A stretch of 16,342 bases of DNA. Source: Physocladia obscura. Taxonomy: Eukaryota; Chytridiomycota; Chytridiomycetes; Chytridiales; Chytriomycetaceae. Positions within the stretch are counted from its first letter, which is position 1. The number at the start of each line of letters is the position of its first letter. The stretch is from positions 1 through 16,342 of the forward strand of contig JADGJH010000593.1 of NCBI GenBank assembly GCA_027596945.1, in the 5' to 3' direction. Made by a program: the position numbers and the translations under genes. Below, piece by piece: positions 11,912-16,342 of this stretch. The notes under the pieces were generated by a model. That model was given only the letters and a program-made list of their open reading frames with translations, was not told the DNA's origin and did no database searches.

Positions 11912-12560
11912 CCTGCCTCCAAGAGCGTACGTGATGATAAACTATTTTCTTGATTTATTTCGTTTTCTTGTTGTTGGAGTTTGTTGATGAGCTCTGGGGT
12001 GGCGTCTAACCAAATGTTGAATATTGGATTGTGGTCTTTCCATTTGATGAGAACTTGTTGGCGAGGCTTGTTGTTGTATAAAATTTTTTGTTTGGCAAGT
12101 ATTCGTTCGATGACGTGTTGACTGATTGGTAAGGAATTTAATGGATGTTCTTGGATTGTGTCCCAGTAGTATTTCTTGAGTTTTTCAGGATGGAATACTG
12201 GGTGTATTCCCCAATTGTTTGGAATGTTGAGTCTGATTAATTCCAAAACTTTGTATGGTCCTGAATATATGTCAGATAGCTTGGTGGTAGGTCTGTCCTT
12301 GATGTGTGGTGGTCTGAAATCTTTGAGAGAGAGTAATACAAGGTTGTTGACTTTGAAGGGTGATTTGAGTCAATGTCTGTTTGCGGTGGCTGCTTGCTTA
12401 TCTTGAGCATTGCGTAGGTTATCCTTTGCTACTTGGTATGCTGCTTGTTGGTCACGTAGGCTTAGATTGTCATAAACTGTAAGGTTGATGTCCATTATGG
12501 ATTTTGGGTTTCATCCTATGTCTAACATAAAAGGAGTGTATCCTGTGTAAGTTCTTGGTG
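11893..12560 (-). pseudogene. Integrase C-terminal region: GPY/F module and chromodomain-like tail
   Basis: One minus-strand frame with two in-frame TGA codons (12511-12513 and 12370-12372). Reading from high to low coordinates: YTPFMLDIG, a linker, VLLSLKDFRPPHIKDRPTTK, the GPY/F motif SGPYKVLELI, then WGIHPVFHPEKLKKYY, typical of the integrase end before a chromodomain. The tail VIERILAKQKILYNN... QQVLIKWKDHNPIFNIWLDA resembles a chromodomain (V-E-x-I-L start, V-K-W-K strand, aromatic W near the end). The frame stops at TAG 11893-11895 inside the 3' LTR. Chromodomains in chromoviruses bind modified histone tails and steer integration. Both TGA codons could come from CGA by a single transition, but the ancestral codons are inferred. 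Confidence 0.8.
11912..11922 (-). promoter_or_regulatory. Polypurine tract for plus-strand priming
   Basis: On the minus strand TTGGAGGCAGG directly precedes the 3' LTR. It is purine-rich with one C and is in the expected position. It also lies inside the coding frame for the last integrase residues. Confidence 0.5.
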
Positions 12561-12869
12561 TCATTAATTCCAAATTCAATTATGTGCAGGTAACAATCCC
12601 AGTCTTCTTGGTAATGTGATACGAAGTGTTGTAGTGCCATGATGATCCAGTCATTTTTGATTTCTGTGTGTCTGTCTGTTTGTGGGTGGAATGAAGTTGA
12701 TACTACTTGTTTTGTACATAGGGATTTGAGTAGTGTTGTCCAAAATTGGGACATAAATCAGTGTCACGATTGGAGATGATTTTCCTTTGAAGTCCATGAT
12801 GTTTCCATATTTCGAGTTTGTAGAGATTTGCTATATTTTTGCGTTGTCAGTTTGCTTACAGGGAAGTAT
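12556..12869 (-). pseudogene. Integrase catalytic core, frameshifted
   Basis: Continues the integrase after the frame lost at 12870. The second catalytic Asp is seen in the block SNRDTD (Asp codon 12763-12765), followed by a frame change into MSQFWTTLLKSL and SFHPQTDRHTEIKN, where the Glu completes the D,D-35-E triad. The usual HPQTDGQTE block has two substitutions here. Another frame change near 12556 leads into the GPY/F segment. At least three frame changes in about 300 bp mean no active integrase can be made from this copy. Confidence 0.8.
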
Positions 12870-13865
12870 TCAAGTTTGCTTTGTTGCATAGTCAACTATT
12901 ACCATTATTGTGTCGTAACCATTTGTTGATGTGACGATTGGGCCGATGAAGTCCATTGAAATGGTTTCCCAACATCCTTGAGGAATTTGGTATGGTTGTA
13001 ATAGTCTGTAAGGTAATCTTTGGGCTACTTTGAAGCGTTGGCATGAATCGCAGAATTGTACGAATTTCTTGATGTTGCAATGAAGTGATGGCCAATGGTA
13101 AAGTCTTTTGATTCTTTCGGCTGTGCGTTCCCAATTGTTGTGTATACTGTGCCTGCCTCCATGAGCGAGGTCAGTTATGTATGAGCAAAGAGATTCTGGG
13201 ATGTAGATTTGAGCGTGTGTTTTGTCTAAATAGTATAGGATGCTGTCACATAGTTGGTAACATCCTATTAAAGTTTTTAAATGCTTTGGGGCCTTATCTG
13301 GTGTATTTTTGTAGGTAGATTTGTCATTGGGATCTACTAGGTATTGCGATATATTGTTGAATGTTTTGTCTGTCTTGCTTTCTTCACTTATCTCATTGTG
13401 AAAACTTTTGGTGACATGTAAAATTGTATTAATTTGCGTTGATGTTGATGTAGTGACATTTAAATTGTCTGTTGATGTAGCAATGTCCTGTGAAAAGGAT
13501 TGTCTAGATAGTGCGTCTGCAATTGTGTTCCATTTTTCCAGTTTCCATTGAATCTTGAAGTTGTATTGTTGAAGATCGGCGAGCCATCTAAGGTGTACAG
13601 GCCAAAGCTTGGGCTGTTTTAAAATGTGTTGAAGAGAGCTGTGGTCGGTGTAGACATAGACGTCGTTTCCTTGAATGTATTGGCGATGAGTGTAGAGAGC
13701 TTCTACTAGTGATAAAATTTCACCCATGTATGGATGATAATTTGATTCGGCTTGGTTACATGTTCTTGAAGCATAAGCTATTGGAAGAGGATTTTGTTTT
13801 TCATCTAGTTGATAGACACATGATCCTAATGCTCTTTTGGACCAGTCTGTTGCTAAGTATACCAT
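12870..13865 (-). pseudogene. RNase H and integrase zinc finger with core start
   Basis: The longest open frame in the element, about 331 codons. Residues 1-125 are the RNase H domain with acidic active-site residues Asp7 (ATDWS), Glu49 (GEILSLVEAL), Asp74 (YTDHSSL) and Asp117 (ADALSR). After a variable linker, the integrase HHCC zinc finger uses His235, His239, Cys272 and Cys275 (FCDSCQRFK). The core begins with the first catalytic Asp305 in MDFIGPI. The frame then stops within VDYATKQT. It overlaps the RT frame by 13 nt in a different phase, which breaks the RT-RNase H junction. These two domains keep all key residues, so decay is uneven along the element. Confidence 0.88.
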
Positions 13866-14515
13866 TTAATTCCTAAAATTTTTGGCGAGATTAGGGCTTG
13901 TTTTGCTTGGTTGAAGATTTTCATTAGTGATGTTGATAAAGGGAATATTTCTGATTCAGGCCTTGTTTTATGGTCCTTTAATAAATCAGAAAGTGAAGTG
14001 GCCAGTTCAGCGTGGTGTTCCACAAAACGGAGAACTGTGTTTGCAAGTCCTAAGAATGAGCCAAGCGATGAGTAATTTGTTGGTGGTTCAAATTCTTGAA
14101 TTGAAGATATGCGTTTGTTTGAGACTTGCACTTGATTGTTTCTAATGTGGTATCCAAGGTAGTCAACTTGTTGTTTTAAGAAGTTGCACTTGGTTAAACG
14201 GCAGTGAAGCTTGTTTTCTTGTAGCTTCTTTAATACTGACTTGATGTGGCGTAAGTGTTGATCGTATGTTTCTGAATAAACAAGTATGTTGTCGATGTAT
14301 GCATTGAGGAAATTGTCAACATATTCAATCATCTTTGATGTTGAATAATTCATGCTTGTTGCAAAAGTGCAGCTTAAGACCCTGACTCTACTTAACACAA
14401 AGGTATCCATCTTTAAAATTAATACTTCCAGAGCAGATTGCAGATAAGAGATTGTTAAATTCTTGTGAATATAATGTTGTGGATCTTGTCTGTTTAAGAG
14501 AATCCATGCCTTCAA
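13853..14515 (-). pseudogene. Reverse transcriptase fragment (palm C-terminal part, thumb)
   Basis: About 220 codons. The RT active-site block reads AYIDNILVYSE; the family has Y-x-D-D, and the second catalytic Asp is Asn here (codon 14288-14290, GAC to AAC, a transition). Downstream blocks fit Ty3/gypsy RT: HLRHIKSVLKKLQENKL, KCNFLKQQVDYLGYHI and the LGSFLGLAN segment. Upstream of the FAT-S-MNY block there is no recognisable fingers domain and no first catalytic Asp, so the N-terminal half of RT is missing or scrambled. The frame shifts before RNase H. Confidence 0.85.
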
Positions 14516-14582
14516 CAGCTTGTGTTAGGGTTAATTGGGATCCAAAATTTGAACGAATCTAGGCTTGATAATTTTGTCCAAG

Positions 14583-15068
14583 TCATGTTTCTATGCTGAT
14601 CTTCTGGTAAATGTCTCCAGCATGTACAAGCATGTTCTGTGAGTCCTGTAGTAATCCAGGCTGTATAGCACAACTGTTGTTGGTGAGTTGGCTCAGCGCT
14701 GTCTGTGAGAAATCCATATAGTTGGGCTTGTTCTTTGCATCTAAGTAAGAATCATCAATGATGTTTTGAGTTTTGTGTGCTGGCTTGGTTCTAGTGTTGC
14801 CATTGAATTCTGGTGGCCTTACTGAGGTGATTTTGAAAAATGGTAAGTTGCGTGTATTAGGAGGGATTACTGAAGAATTTTTGTGAGAGACCCTGTTTTG
14901 AAGTTCAGCTTGTAAGCTGTTGTTATTAAGACTGAGCCTTTGAATTGTTTCTCTGAGTTCCTGCATTTCTTGTAGAATAGCGGCTAGTTGTCTGGCTTGC
15001 AGATTTGAAGTGTTTGAGCCTGAGTAGTCCATTTTGTCTGGAATGGCAAAGGCATTTGGTCTTGACAT
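14583..15068 (-). pseudogene. gag remnant, 161 codons
   Basis: ATG at 15068 opens a frame with a predicted coiled coil (residues about 25-60, LQARQLAAILQEMQELRETI), then a proline-bearing block VRPPEFNGNT typical of retrotransposon gag starts. No capsid core of normal length and no CCHC zinc knuckle are seen. The frame ends at 14583, only about 70 bp before the RT-containing frame, where protease and early RT should lie. It is probably the N-terminal part of gag fused by internal deletion to unrelated downstream sequence. Confidence 0.65.
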
Positions 15069-15341
15069 TGATGAAGAGAGGGGTTTTTAGATTTTTCCAG
15101 TGCTACCAATATGTGAAATTCTACTATGGGCGTCTTCATCTCTTCTTTATTATTTTTTATTGCCATTCTTATTCTTTATTATTTTACTCCATCTGTTAGT
15201 TTTATTTTTAGTTTATTCTTTGACTTCTTCTCTTTTTGTCCCTTATGGTGGACTTTGGGTTTTTGGGGGGAAGTTGAACTCTTATATTTTTCTGGGTTTC
15301 TGGTTAGTAAGCAGACTAGTGATCATTGGAGATTTGTACTG

Positions 15342-15420
15342 AGGAACAATGACTGTGCCACTGATGATGCAATGTGGAACTTAAGGAAGAATGACTGTGC
15401 CACCAATGATACAATGTGGA
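15342..15420. repeat. Two-copy 37-bp direct repeat in the leader
   Basis: Copies at 15342-15378 and 15384-15420, offset 42 bp, share GAATGACTGTGCCAC-like sequence and end CAATGTGGA. They differ at four positions. Element leaders often carry such small duplications near packaging or promoter signals; the role here is unknown. Confidence 0.8.
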
Positions 15421-15550
15421 TGAGCAACAAGAAAAAGATATTTAAGGACTAGAAACTGGACTTTGTTTCTTTTTAGTTTTGTTGTTAATCTTTTGTATTT
15501 ACTGGCACTGTCTTGTATTGACAGTATTGCCCTCAATACATTAGCATCTG

Positions 15551-15565
15551 ATCTACTTGGTACCA
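15551..15565 (-). promoter_or_regulatory. Candidate tRNA primer-binding site
   Basis: On the minus strand TGGTACCAAGTAGAT starts with the TGG expected to pair with a tRNA CCA end, but it lies about 25 nt inside the LTR edge, farther than usual. Its setting resembles initiator-Met primer sites (TGGTATCAGAG), but only the first bases agree. Confidence 0.35.
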
Positions 15566-15590
15566 ATTGTATTTGGTTATTTCAACAATA

Positions 15591-15984
15591 TGTGAGAGAA
15601 TCAAAGAGATTCCAAGTGGGCAAAGTTAACTTGGAATGAGTGAAGCGATAAATATTCCTGAGCTGTGTCTTACACGGCGAAGTCTTCTTTTTGTTCTAAA
15701 GCAAAGCAAAAATGAAGGTTTTAATAAAGAATTCTCTGTTTATTTTAATTTCAATAGCTCTGAATTTATAGAGTTTCGGGATCCTTTCTGAAACAAAGTG
15801 AAATAGAATTTTTGGGTGGCACAAGTAAAACTTTCATAAAGAAAATTGTGAAATGAAAAAGAACTTGCAGCTGACAAATAGAATAATAATAAAGAAAAAT
15901 AAAAGATGATAAGGTAATAAAATGAGAAGATAATAGTAATAATTTCAAATTGAAGTTACAGAAAACTAGTCAGTTTCTGTGACA
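15591..15984 (-). repeat. 5' LTR of the Ty3/gypsy element
   Basis: A 394-bp copy aligned with 11538-11911. On the + strand it starts TGTGAG and ends GTGACA, giving short TGT...ACA inverted ends. It has small extra segments near 15711 and 15777 relative to the other copy. Many differences are transitions, several at CpG sites that this copy has lost. Confidence 0.9.
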
Positions 15985-15989
15985 CAGTA
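15985..15989. repeat. Right target-site duplication candidate (CAGTA)
   Basis: Directly after the right LTR; four of five bases match the left flank CCGTA (11533-11537). Confidence 0.55.
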
Positions 15990-16342
15990 ACCAGGGCTTT
16001 TGGTTTAGTGGTTATATTTTAACATGGTGCAGCAAAAACAGTATCACATTATACTCTTAAAAATTAATGGAAAACTCAAAATGAGCAAAAACATTTTCAG
16101 TATTTGAATTTATTTCGAAAACATGACTTACAAGTGCCACCCTGTGATGTTTTTCAGGTGGCTGACAGAAAGATTCTATGTGGGAGAAGTGAACCATTTT
16201 TAAGTTTCAAAGTGTTATGTGCAGGAAACTATCAATAGTTTTTGTTGATTTGCTGTGTGTAACAAGGGTTTTAGAGATGAATAATATTTATTGTTTTGTT
16301 ATGACTATTTCAGAAAAGAAACCAACGGTTTTTATACATTTT
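15990..16342. other. Right flank of the element, no gene seen
   Basis: About 350 bp without a convincing ORF. TGGTTTAGTGG at 16001-16011 fits the Pol III A-box consensus and the TTTAGTGGTTA start of many tRNAs, but no B box, no pairing D stem and no anticodon stem follow. It may be a tRNA relic, a tRNA-derived SINE head or chance. Confidence 0.4.

Larger units (their letters stand above)
15069..15590 (-). other. Element leader (5' untranslated region)
   Basis: About 520 bp between the 5' LTR and the gag ATG. On the + strand the gag-proximal half is strongly T-rich. It holds a 37-bp direct repeat (15342-15378 and 15384-15420), two overlapping inverted repeats (15507-15539) and the candidate primer-binding site. 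Open frames here on either strand are short and hydrophobic and look like chance. Confidence 0.6.
11538..15984 (-). mobile_element. Defective Ty3/gypsy chromovirus LTR retrotransposon
   Basis: About 4.45 kb, read on the minus strand: 5' LTR 15591-15984, leader with possible primer-binding site, gag remnant, RT, RNase H, integrase zinc finger and core, GPY/F module, chromodomain-like tail, polypurine tract, 3' LTR 11538-11911. The order RT-RH-IN identifies Ty3/gypsy; GPY/F plus chromodomain identifies a chromovirus. The protease, the gag C-terminal region with any zinc knuckle, and the N-terminal part of RT are missing. Several frameshifts, two in-frame TGA codons and a changed RT active site make it non-autonomous. 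The LTRs differ at roughly a tenth of positions by eye, so the insertion is old. It lies just upstream of, and in the same direction as, tRNA-Ala. Confidence 0.93.

Noticed and set aside
15342..15420. CRISPR-like repeat
   Set aside because: There are only two copies with a 5-bp gap, inside a eukaryotic retrotransposon leader; this is a simple tandem duplication.
15005..15452. Plus-strand hydrophobic ORFs in the element leader
   Set aside because: They are read from T-rich DNA antisense to the element, with overlapping frames equally open; no membrane protein family is recognisable.
16001..16075. Second tRNA gene on +
   Set aside because: Only the A box fits; the D stem, anticodon stem, T arm and acceptor pairing are absent.

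Overview
The window is nuclear DNA of a eukaryote with short GT-AG introns (mostly 46-82 nt, one of 233 nt) and AT-rich spacers. A ciliary gene (CFAP44), a bifunctional PFK-2/FBPase-2, a yeast-Adh6/CAD-like alcohol dehydrogenase and a Ty3-type chromovirus together fit a zoosporic (flagellated) fungus such as a chytrid. This is inferred from gene content; no marker in the window settles it.

Layout. 16-5124 (+): the 3' 13 exons of CFAP44, about 1,448 codons; its 5' end lies outside the window. 5231-7852 (-): a complete eight-exon PFK-2/FBPase-2 gene, convergent with CFAP44, with 106 bp between the stop codons. 7853-9440: about 1.6 kb without a convincing gene. 9440-10715 (+): a TATA box and a decayed zinc alcohol dehydrogenase with several frameshifts, a premature stop and a lost catalytic zinc ligand. 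10716-11453: spacer. 11454-11525 (-): tRNA-Ala(UGC) with the diagnostic G3:U70 pair. 11538-15984 (-): an internally deleted, frameshifted Ty3/gypsy chromovirus with two LTRs and a probable 5-bp target duplication, sitting 12 bp upstream of the tRNA. 15985-16342: flank with a Pol III A-box match but no gene.

CFAP44 anchors and restrains the inner dynein arm f/I1 in axonemes. PFK-2/FBPase-2 sets fructose-2,6-bisphosphate and so the glycolytic rate. They share no obvious pathway; they are simply convergent neighbours. Joining the proposed exons gives 4,347 nt (CFAP44) and 2,004 nt (PFK-2/FBPase-2), both exact multiples of three, which supports the exon boundaries.

I see no wholly new system. 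The most interesting items are the retrotransposon placed at the start region of a tRNA gene although it carries a chromodomain-like tail, the CpG-transition style of its decay, large low-complexity insertions in both catalytic domains of the PFK-2/FBPase-2, and the frequent AAG 3' splice sites.
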